From Maribellus sediminis (GTDB lineage Bacteria; Bacteroidota; Bacteroidia; Bacteroidales; Prolixibacteraceae): DNA of 64,000 bases. The position numbers and the translations under genes are program-made. Location of the stretch: contig NZ_WXUB01000003.1 in NCBI RefSeq assembly GCF_011799805.1, positions 372,001-436,000 on the forward strand, in the 5' to 3' direction. Within the stretch, counting starts at the first letter, position 1; every line of letters begins with the position of its first letter. Below, piece after piece: positions 53,897 through 62,204 of this stretch. Under the pieces are notes generated by a model. It was not told the origin of the DNA and searched no databases. It saw nothing but the letters and a program-made list of their open reading frames with translations.

Positions 53897-54814
53897 ATGA
53901 AGCGACGAAATTTTATTAAAACCACCGCGGCAAGTGGTGTTGCCATTACGGGCCTGTCGGGCTTAGCCAGCGCAGCCGTGAGCCAATCAGTAGCCACTGA
54001 ATCGGCCAAATTCCAATTAAAATATGCTCCTCATTTTGGCATGTTTCGTAATAGTTCGGGAAACGATCTCATCGACCAGATTAAATTTATGGCCGACCAG
54101 GGATTTACCGCTTTTGAAGATAACGGAATGATGGGGCGTGATGTGCAAACACAGGAAAAGATTGGTGAAACGCTCGAACGCCTGAATATGACCATGGGCG
54201 TTTTCGTGGTTGATAAAGGCGGTAACATGGCCAATACACTGGCGGCCGGAAAACAGGAATACATCGACATCTTTCTCGACGGATGTAAACGTGCCGTTGA
54301 TGTTGCCAAACGTGTAAACGCCAAGTGGATGACCGTAGTTCCCGGTGGATTTGAACGCAGGCTACCGATCGGTATACAGGATGCCAATGTGATAGAGGCA
54401 TTACGCCGGGGTGCTGAAATCCTTGAACCGCATGGATTGACGATGGTACTGGAACCACTTTCCGATTCTCCGGACCTTTACCTGCAGACTTCTACGCAAA
54501 CTTATATGATTTGTAAAGCAGTTAACAGTCCGGCATGTAAGATCCTTTACGATGTTTATCACATGCAAAAAACGGAGGGTAACCTGATCACCAACATCGA
54601 ACGTACCTGGGATGAGATTGCCTATTTCCAGATTGGCGATAATCCGGGAAGAAAAGAACCTACCACCGGCGAAATCAATTACAAAAACGTGTTTAAATTC
54701 ATTCACGATAAAGGATATACCGGAGTAATGGGAATGGAACACGGAAACTCAATGCCCGGTGAAGAAGGTGAAAAGAAATTAATTGCAGCCTATCGGGAAG
54801 TTGATTCGTTTTAA
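53897..54814 (+). CDS. Exported TIM-barrel protein, hydroxypyruvate isomerase/sugar epimerase-like
   Basis: 305 residues beginning MKRRNFIKTTAASGVAITG, a twin-arginine signal, so it folds before export. The rest matches the xylose-isomerase-like TIM-barrel family: FMADQGFTAFEDNGMMGRD, MTMGVFVVDKGG, LTMVLEPLSDSPD (metal-site Glu), KILYDVYHMQKTEGN (Asp, His) and MGMEHGNSMPGE. Metal-site residues appear intact. Annotations of such proteins as hydroxypyruvate isomerase are by similarity only; an export-linked role on sugar acids or ketoses next to sulfatase genes is likely. Its stop overlaps the converging exporter gene by four bases. Confidence 0.85.
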   Translation: MKRRNFIKTTAASGVAITGLSGLASAAVSQSVATESAKFQLKYAPHFGMFRNSSGNDLIDQIKFMADQGFTAFEDNGMMGRDVQTQEKIGETLERLNMTMGVFVVDKGGNMANTLAAGKQEYIDIFLDGCKRAVDVAKRVNAKWMTVVPGGFERRLPIGIQDANVIEALRRGAEILEPHGLTMVLEPLSDSPDLYLQTSTQTYMICKAVNSPACKILYDVYHMQKTEGNLITNIERTWDEIAYFQIGDNPGRKEPTTGEINYKNVFKFIHDKGYTGVMGMEHGNSMPGEEGEKKLIAAYREVDSF

Positions 54815-55254
54815 AATGCGGAGTTGGTAATCAACTCTACTATTGGAGAAAAAATATAAGCAAGAATCACTGACCAGATTAAGATTCCGGCCATAAGTAT
54901 TACAACAAATTTTTTCGTGTTGGTGAAAAATACCAGGCCGAGAAGTACAGAAGTTATTGGTCCCAATAAGCCAGATGTTATGAGCCCCAATCCCCAGGGG
55001 CCGTAACGATTGGCAAAGCGTGAAAACTTTCCTTTTTTTCTTGCTATTCTTTTTTCTCCATACAGTTTCATTATCCAGTTTTTGAATGAGTCACCGGCAA
55101 AAAACAAGATAAGCACGGTAGTAATTGATCCCAGTGCTGTATATAAACCGGTATAAATGGGAACTAATTTTAGTCCGATTCCCGCGGGAATTCCTTTCCA
55201 GATACCAGTTACGCCGGCCAAGTAGACAATTACGAATTTCTCAAGTTCTCCCAA
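54811..55254 (-). CDS. Putative small multidrug export protein family member
   Basis: 147 residues with four hydrophobic stretches; YLAGVTGIWKGIPAGIGLKL at the start, a basic loop KLYGEKRIARKKGK, then RYGPWGLGLITSGLLGPITSVLLGL. This is the pattern of the family called small multidrug export (PF06695-like); the name is historical and substrates are not established. It overlaps the TIM-barrel gene tail by four bases on the opposite strand. Confidence 0.7.
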   Translation of the reverse strand: MGELEKFVIVYLAGVTGIWKGIPAGIGLKLVPIYTGLYTALGSITTVLILFFAGDSFKNWIMKLYGEKRIARKKGKFSRFANRYGPWGLGLITSGLLGPITSVLLGLVFFTNTKKFVVILMAGILIWSVILAYIFSPIVELITNSAF

Positions 55255-55629
55255 TGTTCACCAATTTTATTATTGAGAAGGTTGATGAAAGTATCCTTTC
55301 AGGAAACAAAATACCAATTTAAAGAATAAGTTGAAGGTAGAACATTAAAAAAGGTGGCTCCTGTCGGATACCACCTTCTTTTTGCATTTAAGTTTCATTC
55401 CTTGGGGTCGTCATTTAATGCTCTTACTCGGGGAAGAATAAGCTCATAAACTTCGGAATATCTTTATTCGCTTCATGGTACAAAGCACAAAAAAATCTAA
55501 GTGCAAATGTCAGTACAAAACCATTTTTTTAAGGCTATAAATCGTAAAATAATACAACAAATAGTAAAATTTGATATCAAAAATGGTACGATTTACGATA
55601 TGCACAACGTTAGTTAAACGATATAAATT
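55255..55629. other. Gene-free stretch between kbl and the small exporter
   Basis: These 375 bases contain the terminator at 55345-55386 and an AT-rich part (55500-55629) in which AAATCGTA (near 55540) is repeated in inverted form as TACGATTT (near 55586). No reading frame or RNA gene is supported. The AT-rich part carries no recognisable promoter for kbl, which runs toward it. Confidence 0.55.
55345..55386. terminator. Bidirectional terminator, probably of kbl
   Basis: AAGGTGG (55351-55357) pairs with CCACCTT (55371-55377), preceded by A's and followed by CTTTTTG. Read on the minus strand it ends the kbl transcript before the exporter gene. Confidence 0.75.
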
Positions 55630-56817
55630 TTATATTATACCAAGATTTTTTCCAACTTTAATAAAGGCATCAACCGCTGTATCAATTTGTTCGGTTGTAT
55701 GTGCAGCTGAAAGCTGAACTCTGATTCTGGCTTTTCCGCGTGGCACTACCGGAAACACAAATCCGATCACATAAACACCTTCTTTTAATAAAGCATCGGC
55801 GAATTTTATTGCCAGTGGCTCGTCGTAAATCATTACCGGAACAATCGCCGTGTCGCCTTTTACAATATCAAACCCGGCAGCTTCCATTTTGCTTCTGAAC
55901 CGAACAGCATTTGCCATTGTTTTTGCGGGAAGTTCGCCCGATGCCGATAAAATATCAATCACTTTCAGCGTGGCTCCAACAGTTGCAGGTGCCAAAGTAT
56001 TCGAAAACAAATACGGACGTGAGCGTTGGCGCAACATCTCAATGATCTCTTTTCGGCCCGAAGTACAGCCACCATTTCCACCGCCCATTGCTTTTCCAAA
56101 TGTGGTGGTAATAATATCAATCTTACCCAAAAGTCCGAAATGCTCGGCAGTTCCTCGTCCATGTTTTCCGATATATCCGGTTGCATGCGAATCGTCGACC
56201 ATAACCATGGCATCGTATTTATCGGCCAGTTCAACAATCTCAGGCAATTTTGCCATATCACCGTCCATCGAGAATACGCCGTCAGTAACAATCAAGCGGT
56301 ATTTTGTGTCAGCTGCATCTTTCAAACATTGCTCCAGTTCTTCCATGTTTGAGTGCTTATACCGAAAACGTTGAGCCTTACAGAGTCTCACACCGTCGAT
56401 TATTGAAGCGTGGTTCAATTCGTCGGAAATTATTGCAGAATCAGGGCCAAGCAGTGGCTCAAAAACACCTCCGTTTGCATCGAAGGCAGCTACATACAAA
56501 ATGGTATCTTCAGTTCCCAGGAACTCAGAAACTTTATCTTCCAGGTTTTTGTGGATTTCCTGGGTTCCGCAAATAAAGCGAACCGATGACAATCCAAAAC
56601 CCCAGTCGTTCATAATATCCTGAGCAGCCTTAACCACCTCCGGATTATTCGCCAGTCCAAGGTAATTGTTGGCACAAAAATTTAGTACCGATTTACCACC
56701 CGAAACACTGATCTCCGAACTTTGAGACGAGGTTATAATCCGTTCGGTTTTATACAAACCCTGCTCTTTTAATTCTTCAAGCGTTTGCTGTAAGTCTTCT
56801 TTAATTTTACCGTACAT
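55630..56817 (-). CDS. kbl: Glycine C-acetyltransferase (2-amino-3-ketobutyrate CoA ligase)
   Basis: Kbl is a PLP enzyme converting 2-amino-3-ketobutyrate and CoA to glycine and acetyl-CoA, the second step of threonine breakdown. The 395-residue protein shows NFCANNYLGLANNPEV, FGLSSVRFICGTQEIHKNLE, VDDSHATGYIGKHGRGTAEHFG and the PLP-lysine motif TTTFGKAMGGGNGG. Length is typical. The usual partner threonine dehydrogenase (tdh) is not adjacent. Related alpha-oxoamine synthases (serine palmitoyltransferase, BioF) are the alternative, but the overall sequence fits Kbl best. Confidence 0.93.
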   Translation of the reverse strand: MYGKIKEDLQQTLEELKEQGLYKTERIITSSQSSEISVSGGKSVLNFCANNYLGLANNPEVVKAAQDIMNDWGFGLSSVRFICGTQEIHKNLEDKVSEFLGTEDTILYVAAFDANGGVFEPLLGPDSAIISDELNHASIIDGVRLCKAQRFRYKHSNMEELEQCLKDAADTKYRLIVTDGVFSMDGDMAKLPEIVELADKYDAMVMVDDSHATGYIGKHGRGTAEHFGLLGKIDIITTTFGKAMGGGNGGCTSGRKEIIEMLRQRSRPYLFSNTLAPATVGATLKVIDILSASGELPAKTMANAVRFRSKMEAAGFDIVKGDTAIVPVMIYDEPLAIKFADALLKEGVYVIGFVFPVVPRGKARIRVQLSAAHTTEQIDTAVDAFIKVGKNLGII

Positions 56818-56860
56818 GATCTATTTAATAAATTTTAAATTCTAATACAATTATTGAAAA

Positions 56861-57319
56861 ATTTGCAGTAGGCAACATACAATAGGCAAATTAACTTCTT
56901 GGCAAATACTTCTCAGGATTCTCTATCATATGATTAAGTAGTCTCCCGACCTCTTCAGACTTTTCGATAAGAGAATTGTATTCCACCTTTGAAATATACT
57001 CACACTTTAAAGCAAAATCGAGCGACACTTGTGTTTCTGTATTTTCTATATCAGAATCACTCATTTTACTGGAAAAATGTTTCGGATACTGACGTTTCCT
57101 ATAACCTTCACCAATAGCCCTGCATACGGCTCGTGATGATCTTCTGATTTGGTCTGTTAGTTCGTATTTCTCCTGGGCTGGAAATGCTTTTGTTATTTCA
57201 AAAATCTCCATTGCAAGATCGAACGCTTTCTTATACACAGTTAATTTTCGAAATCCACTTACCATTGTATCCAATTCTTCAGGCTACACTGCCAACTGCG
57301 AATTTGCCAATTGCCTACT
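56861..57319. repeat. Imperfect inverted repeats flanking the four-helix-bundle gene
   Basis: The left flank (56861-56892) has AGTAGGC and GGCAAATT; the right flank (57289-57319) has AATTTGCC and GCCTACT in inverted order, with different spacing. These words enclose only the 127-codon gene, as if gene and flanks formed a cassette. Such flanks are often seen next to this gene family in Bacteroidota. Confidence 0.5.
56891..57274 (-). CDS. Four-helix-bundle protein (S23/intervening-sequence family)
   Basis: 127 residues, fully helical: FRKLTVYKKAFDLAMEIFEIT, ELTDQIRRSSRAVCRAIGEGYRKR, DSDIENTETQVSLDFALKCEY, EEVGRLLNHMI. It is the family first found in 23S rRNA intervening sequences and now known as free-standing genes all over Bacteroidota; the bundle assembles as a ring-like oligomer and its role is unknown. 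A start at residue 4 (57265) is equally possible. It is not inside an rRNA gene here but is framed by inverted repeats, and the intergenic spaces around it carry GCCAACTGC-like words. Confidence 0.88.
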   Translation of the reverse strand: MDTMVSGFRKLTVYKKAFDLAMEIFEITKAFPAQEKYELTDQIRRSSRAVCRAIGEGYRKRQYPKHFSSKMSDSDIENTETQVSLDFALKCEYISKVEYNSLIEKSEEVGRLLNHMIENPEKYLPRS

Positions 57320-57417
57320 TTTTACACTCTTAATTTACAAAGTAACTAAACAAGCAATAAATAAATGGTGATAAATCACAGTTATCGGGAATCCATATTC
57401 ATTCCTTAATTTTCTTC

Positions 57418-57425
57418 TATCTTTG
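57418..57425 (+). promoter_or_regulatory. -7 box of gltX
   Basis: TATCTTTG matches TAnnTTTG, with transcription expected near 57431, directly before the cluster of ATG codons at 57441-57449. It overlaps a TTG that could be read as an upstream start and so argues for the ATG start. No TTTG at the -33 position is seen. Confidence 0.6.
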
Positions 57426-57440
57426 CAGCGATTAAAAAAT

Positions 57441-58976
57441 ATGATGATGAGCGACAAAAAAGTAAGGGTACGTTTTGCCCCAAGTCCAACCGGACCTTTG
57501 CACATGGGAGGCGTAAGAACCGCATTATTTAATTACCTGTTTGCCAAAAAACACAATGGCGAATTTATTCTTCGGATAGAAGATACCGACCAAACACGTT
57601 TTGTTCCGGGAGCCGAAGAATATATTATTGAAAGTTTGAATTGGTGCGGATTAACACCTGTTGAAGGACCTGGTATTGGTGGCGAATTCGGACCTTACCG
57701 TCAGAGCGAGCGAAAAGACCTGTACAAAAAATACGCCGATCAGCTGATTTCAAGCGGATGGGCTTACTACGCATTCGATACTCCTGAAGAAATCGATGCT
57801 CTTCGAAAAGAAGCTGAAGCCAACAAGGAAACTTTTTCTTATGGAATCGGAACGCGCGAGAATCTGAACAACTCATTGAAACTTTCACAAGAAGAGGTTC
57901 AGCAAAAACTTACCAGCGGAGAGGCTTATGTTATTCGCTTTAAAATGCCTGAAGACACCGACGTTACCGAAGAGGACCTGATTCGTGGAAGCGTGACATT
58001 CAATACAACAAAAAGTCTCGATGATAAAGTACTTTTCAAGTCAGACGGCATGCCGACTTATCACCTCGCCAATGTAGTTGACGATCACCTGATGAAAATC
58101 TCGCATGTGATCCGCGGTGAAGAGTGGCTGCCATCGATGCCATTGCATGTTTTGTTATACAAGGCACTGGGCTGGGAAGCTACCAAACCACGTTTTGCCC
58201 ATTTACCGCTTATTCTGAAACCGGTTGGTAAAGGAAAACTGAGCAAACGTGATGGAGATAAAATGGGCTTTCCTGTTTTTCCATTGAAATGGACCGATCC
58301 GCAAACGGGCGACATCTCGCGCGGATACCGCGAGGACGGCTATTTCCCGGAAGCCTTTATCAACCTGCTGGCTTTGCTGGGCTGGAATCCCGGAACCGAT
58401 AAGGAATTCTTCTCGTTGGAAGAACTGGGTGAATTATTCAGTCTCGAACGCGTAGTGAAATCAGGTTCACGTTTCGATCCTGAAAAAGCAAAGTGGTTTA
58501 ATAAACACTATTTTCAGGAAAAAACAGTTGATGAACTTGCCTTGTTGTTTAAGCCTGTTTTAAAAGAAAAAGGTGTTGAAGCCGGCGATGAAAAGATTGC
58601 GAAAGTGGTTGCAGAGATAAAAGAACGCTGCGAATTTGTATCCGACCTTTGGGATCAAAGTTATTACTTCTTTGAAGCACCTGAAAGCTACGATGAAAAA
58701 ACGGTTAGTAAGCGCTGGAAAGAAGATACGCCCGGCAAACTCAGCGAAATCTCAGTCTTGTTTGAATCGGTAAGTGATTGGAAAGCAGAAGCAATAAAAG
58801 AAGCTTTTTCGGCCTTTATGAATGAAAAAGAATGGGGATTTGGCGTGGTGATGAATCCTTTGCGACTGAGCCTGGTTGGAGGCAATATGGGGCCAGATTT
58901 GTTTGTAATCTGCGAATTGCTCGGTAAAGAAGAAACCATAAAACGCATTCAACTGGCAATTGAAAAAATTGGCTAA
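57441..58976 (+). CDS. gltX: Glutamyl-tRNA synthetase
   Basis: GltX charges tRNA-Glu with glutamate. The class I signatures are present: FAPSPTGPLHMGGVRTALFNYLFA (HIGH-like, here LHMG), RIEDTDQTR and the KMSKS-like GKLSKRDGD. The C-terminal anticodon-binding part is normal and the protein is about 511 residues. Three ATGs in a row (57441, 57444, 57447) are possible starts; the leader is very short after the -7 box at 57418-57425. A terminator follows the stop. Confidence 0.97.
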   Translation: MMMSDKKVRVRFAPSPTGPLHMGGVRTALFNYLFAKKHNGEFILRIEDTDQTRFVPGAEEYIIESLNWCGLTPVEGPGIGGEFGPYRQSERKDLYKKYADQLISSGWAYYAFDTPEEIDALRKEAEANKETFSYGIGTRENLNNSLKLSQEEVQQKLTSGEAYVIRFKMPEDTDVTEEDLIRGSVTFNTTKSLDDKVLFKSDGMPTYHLANVVDDHLMKISHVIRGEEWLPSMPLHVLLYKALGWEATKPRFAHLPLILKPVGKGKLSKRDGDKMGFPVFPLKWTDPQTGDISRGYREDGYFPEAFINLLALLGWNPGTDKEFFSLEELGELFSLERVVKSGSRFDPEKAKWFNKHYFQEKTVDELALLFKPVLKEKGVEAGDEKIAKVVAEIKERCEFVSDLWDQSYYFFEAPESYDEKTVSKRWKEDTPGKLSEISVLFESVSDWKAEAIKEAFSAFMNEKEWGFGVVMNPLRLSLVGGNMGPDLFVICELLGKEETIKRIQLAIEKIG

Positions 58977-58998
58977 TTCAGCAAAAATCATAAAATAA

Positions 58999-59026
58999 AA
59001 ACCCGGCTCAAAAGGCCGGGTTTTTA
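58999..59026. terminator. Terminator of gltX
   Basis: ACCCGGC (59001-59007) pairs with GCCGGGT (59015-59021) and the stem extends by A-T pairs into flanking A and T runs. The A-run also lets it act for the converging small membrane-protein gene. Confidence 0.92.
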
Positions 59027-59049
59027 TTTCAATCACTTGTTATCCGTGA

Positions 59050-59289
59050 TTATTTTTTCTTTTTCTTAAGCAGAAAAAAAGCTGCGGCTGCAATTACAAC
59101 AACAGCAACAACAATAATAATTACGGTTGAATTTCCTCCTGAAGCAGACTCAACAGGAGCCATTGCTTCATCCATGTACGAACTGTCCTGAGCACCAAGA
59201 TTATCGATGTAAGTTCCCTGATCCTGTGCCATCAGCAAAGTTGGTAATCCCATAAGAAACAGTCCGATCATTGCAATAATTCTCTTCAT
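59050..59289 (-). CDS. Small exported membrane protein with lysine tail
   Basis: 79 residues: signal peptide (LFLMGLPTLLMAQ), a short acidic extracytoplasmic stretch (DNLGAQDSSYMDEAMAPVESASGG), one membrane helix (VIIIVVAVVVIAAAAFFLL) and a KKKKK tail that would face the cytoplasm. The pattern of small N-out single-span protein is clear, the role is not. It lies 19 bases after the GT39-TPR gene and ends the operon; an accessory subunit of that membrane enzyme is one possibility. Confidence 0.7.
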   Translation of the reverse strand: MKRIIAMIGLFLMGLPTLLMAQDQGTYIDNLGAQDSSYMDEAMAPVESASGGNSTVIIIVVAVVVIAAAAFFLLKKKKK

Positions 59290-59308
59290 TTTAATCTTAC
59301 TTTTTACG

Positions 59309-61252
59309 TTATTTATTTAATTTCTCTTTTACTTTTTTCAACAAAGGAGCCGCATTCTGGTAGCGGGGATTTATCCCGATCAATTGATTCAGCACATTTA
59401 AGCTCGCACTGTAATTTTGCTGATCGAAATATTTTTGAGCTTCGAGCAAATAAAACGGCTCGTATTGCGGATAAATTGCCCTTCCCTTTTCCAGCAATTC
59501 ATCAAATGCAACATAGTCGCCCTGCGCTAATTTCGAATTGGCCAAATTTACAAATAACCAAACATTATTTGGTTCAACTTCCAGTGCTTTATACAGCAGT
59601 TTTTCTCCTTCCTCCCAGTTTCGTTTTTGCAATTCCTGAATCCCCTGAAAATCGTTTTTATCCTCGCGTTTTATTAGTACCACCAGCGGATTCCCTTTGT
59701 GGTAGTATGTTTTAAGGATTTTTGCCGATGCCCAATTCTCATGTTTCAGCATCCACGGATGAATGTAATTCACGCCAAAAATTCCATAATCCCAGTCTGC
59801 AGAACTGCGTTCGAGATAACGGGTGTATTGAAAATCGATGTTCTGAATTTTTTCAAAATAATTCGTAAGCTGGCAATTCATCGCTACAAGCGCTTCTTCA
59901 TCGCCAATTTCTTCGATCAGATCGTCGGCTGCATTTTTTATTCCATGGAAATAATAATCGTACTCATAATTGCTCCAGACCTTTTTGTTTCCTCCTGAAA
60001 CGGCATTGAAATACACATAGTCAACCGGAAAAGTTTTGGCCTGATGTACCAATGGCAACAACATTAAAGCCACAAACACTACAAAGGCAGGCATCGCCAA
60101 TCTGCGAATTTTTTTCGCCTTAAAAACCTGGTACGCCCCCAACGAAGCCAAAACAACTAAAACCGGCACAACAAACAACATTTGACGAATACCGCTGTAC
60201 AGGTTCGAACCGATTGCAACAACATAAACCACCGGAAATACTGCTGTAAAAAGAGCGAACAACTCAAAAAAGAGTTGTTCGCCTGCAGGTTTAGTAAACT
60301 TATAGGTTAAAAAGGCTAGAAAGTATATAAACCCCAGAAGAAGGAATTCCGGGGAAGATATCAAAAACCATTTAGGCAGATAATTCCAGGGCAGCTGGGA
60401 ACTCCATACTACCTCACCCTCAAAAATCTGTTTAATACTTACTTTGTAATGCTCCATAACCGAAAGGCTTTCGAGCGGATTGTGAAAAACATTCTGCAAG
60501 GCATAGGGCCAGAATAATAGTCCAATGAAGTAGCCGATGGCTGCAACTGCAAGAAACTGGCCCGTTAACCTCACAAAACAAGATTTAGTTGTAACGATAT
60601 ATTTAAGTAAAAAAGGCTTCAAAAGCAGTATCCCGGCAAGTCCTGCTGCCAGGTAGGCAAAAAGAATCAATCCACCGATGCGAACAGAATTGGTAAATGC
60701 TATGGCCAATCCCAAATAAACTACTGTCGTCCATTTGGGAGTAGGCATTTCCTTCAAAAACCGAACAATAAACAAGATTCCGGCAATGTATCCGGCTCCA
60801 AAAGGAATGTCCTTCAGGTTACCAAATGACTGCCCGAATAATCGCGGCGTTAGCATCAATCCAACTACAACCAACGCAGAAATCCAGTATGATCCGCCGA
60901 GTTCTTTTGCGAGCCTTCCGGTAAAAAACAGTAAAAGCCAAAAAAAGAATGCACCTGTAAAATGCCTTGTCAGATACTCATTTTCGATGTAAAAAACACG
61001 GTTGATCAAGGCTGTTAAATTGTCGACCGACTGGCCGTAATATTTCAGATTATGAACAGGCGTGTGCAGGCACGAAGCATCTTCGCCTCCCGTAAAATAC
61101 CAGTTCACCACCTTTTGGGCATGCGGATAATGCAGAAGTTCATCAACATTCACAGCGGCTTTCGGCGCCAGAAACAACAGGATCATGGCTGCAATCGACA
61201 GACTGGCAATGAAGGTGTTTCGTGCTGTTAATATGTTCGTTGAACTACTCAT
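59309..61252 (-). CDS. GT39-like membrane glycosyltransferase with C-terminal TPRs
   Basis: 647 residues. About ten membrane helices follow a first loop with VDELLHYPHAQKVV, whose Asp-Glu pair and His recall the catalytic loop of protein mannosyltransferase-type (GT39/GT-C) enzymes that use lipid-linked sugars. Residues about 400-520 are extracytoplasmic, and about 540-640 form TPR repeats (LLYKALEVEPNNVWLFVNLANSKLAQGDY), a feature that may dock partner proteins. Its start overlaps the GT2 gene by four bases, so the GT2 product could supply the lipid-linked sugar donor. Substrate unknown. Confidence 0.8.
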   Translation of the reverse strand: MSSSTNILTARNTFIASLSIAAMILLFLAPKAAVNVDELLHYPHAQKVVNWYFTGGEDASCLHTPVHNLKYYGQSVDNLTALINRVFYIENEYLTRHFTGAFFFWLLLFFTGRLAKELGGSYWISALVVVGLMLTPRLFGQSFGNLKDIPFGAGYIAGILFIVRFLKEMPTPKWTTVVYLGLAIAFTNSVRIGGLILFAYLAAGLAGILLLKPFLLKYIVTTKSCFVRLTGQFLAVAAIGYFIGLLFWPYALQNVFHNPLESLSVMEHYKVSIKQIFEGEVVWSSQLPWNYLPKWFLISSPEFLLLGFIYFLAFLTYKFTKPAGEQLFFELFALFTAVFPVVYVVAIGSNLYSGIRQMLFVVPVLVVLASLGAYQVFKAKKIRRLAMPAFVVFVALMLLPLVHQAKTFPVDYVYFNAVSGGNKKVWSNYEYDYYFHGIKNAADDLIEEIGDEEALVAMNCQLTNYFEKIQNIDFQYTRYLERSSADWDYGIFGVNYIHPWMLKHENWASAKILKTYYHKGNPLVVLIKREDKNDFQGIQELQKRNWEEGEKLLYKALEVEPNNVWLFVNLANSKLAQGDYVAFDELLEKGRAIYPQYEPFYLLEAQKYFDQQNYSASLNVLNQLIGINPRYQNAAPLLKKVKEKLNK

Positions 61253-62196
61253 TCTTTCTTATCCGATTGAATTTCTTCTGTTTCGTATATGTCTTTAACT
61301 ATGTATATGGGTCGTTTTTGTACTTCTTTGTAAATCCGAAAAATGTATTCGCCGATCAAACCTAAAAAGGTCAGTTGTACCGATCCGAAAAAGCTGATGG
61401 CCAGAAAAGTAGATGACCAGCCAAAGGGTGCCAACCCTGTAAATTTTGAAACCAGGGTATAAATGATAGCCAGAAAAAACACCACCACACCAAGCAGTCC
61501 CAGGTACAAACAGGCTTTTATCGGCCATTTTGAAAATGAGTAAACCGCGTCGGCAGCCAAAGCAAACAATTTCTTCCGACTCATTTTTGCACTGCCTTCG
61601 GTACGTTCGGGCCGCTCGTATTCCACAAATTCGTGTTTGAATCCGATAAAATTCCGAATTCCGGGGAAGTAGCGGCTGCTTTCAGTAAACTTCAAAATGG
61701 CATTTACTGCTTTTCGATTTAATATGCTGAAATTGCCGGCCTGCTCCACCTGATCGCCTTCTGAAACATTTTTGAACACCTTGTGAAACACCCGGATGTA
61801 AAAACGCTTGCTGAATTTCTCGCCGCGTTTGCTGCGCACTGCCGAAACCACATCGGCCTGTGTTTCTATAATTTTATTGAATAACGCCGGAATCAGCTCA
61901 GGAGGATCCTGAAAATCGCCATCCATGATCACCACGTAATCGCCTGTTGCAAAATCTAAACCCGCTGTTATGGCGGCCTGCAATCCAAAATTTCGTGAGA
62001 GTGAAATCACTCCTACATTTTTTCTGTCTTCCCTGGCTTTGAGGAGATTTTGCAGCGTATTGTCAGTGCTTCCATCATCAACACACACGATTTCGAAAGG
62101 CATGCAAGTGGTTCTGACATTACTAATCACTTCATCAATCAGACGGGCGACCAGCGAACCTTCGTTAAAAAGCGGTATGATAACGGATAATTTCAT
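61249..62196 (-). CDS. Family 2 glycosyltransferase, GtrB/dolichol-phosphate-sugar synthase-like
   Basis: 315 residues: a GT-A domain (LSVIIPLFNEGSLVARLIDEV, VCVDDGSTDNTLQNL, NFGLQAAITAGLDFATGDYVVIMDGDFQDPPELIP with the DGDFQD metal motif) and two C-terminal membrane helices (about 230-295). This is the undecaprenyl- or dolichyl-phosphate sugar synthase layout, making a lipid-linked monosaccharide at the cytoplasmic face. It overlaps the GT39-like gene by four bases; together they form a donor-maker and user pair. Confidence 0.92.
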   Translation of the reverse strand: MKLSVIIPLFNEGSLVARLIDEVISNVRTTCMPFEIVCVDDGSTDNTLQNLLKAREDRKNVGVISLSRNFGLQAAITAGLDFATGDYVVIMDGDFQDPPELIPALFNKIIETQADVVSAVRSKRGEKFSKRFYIRVFHKVFKNVSEGDQVEQAGNFSILNRKAVNAILKFTESSRYFPGIRNFIGFKHEFVEYERPERTEGSAKMSRKKLFALAADAVYSFSKWPIKACLYLGLLGVVVFFLAIIYTLVSKFTGLAPFGWSSTFLAISFFGSVQLTFLGLIGEYIFRIYKEVQKRPIYIVKDIYETEEIQSDKKE

Positions 62197-62204
62197 TCTC
62201 TTTC

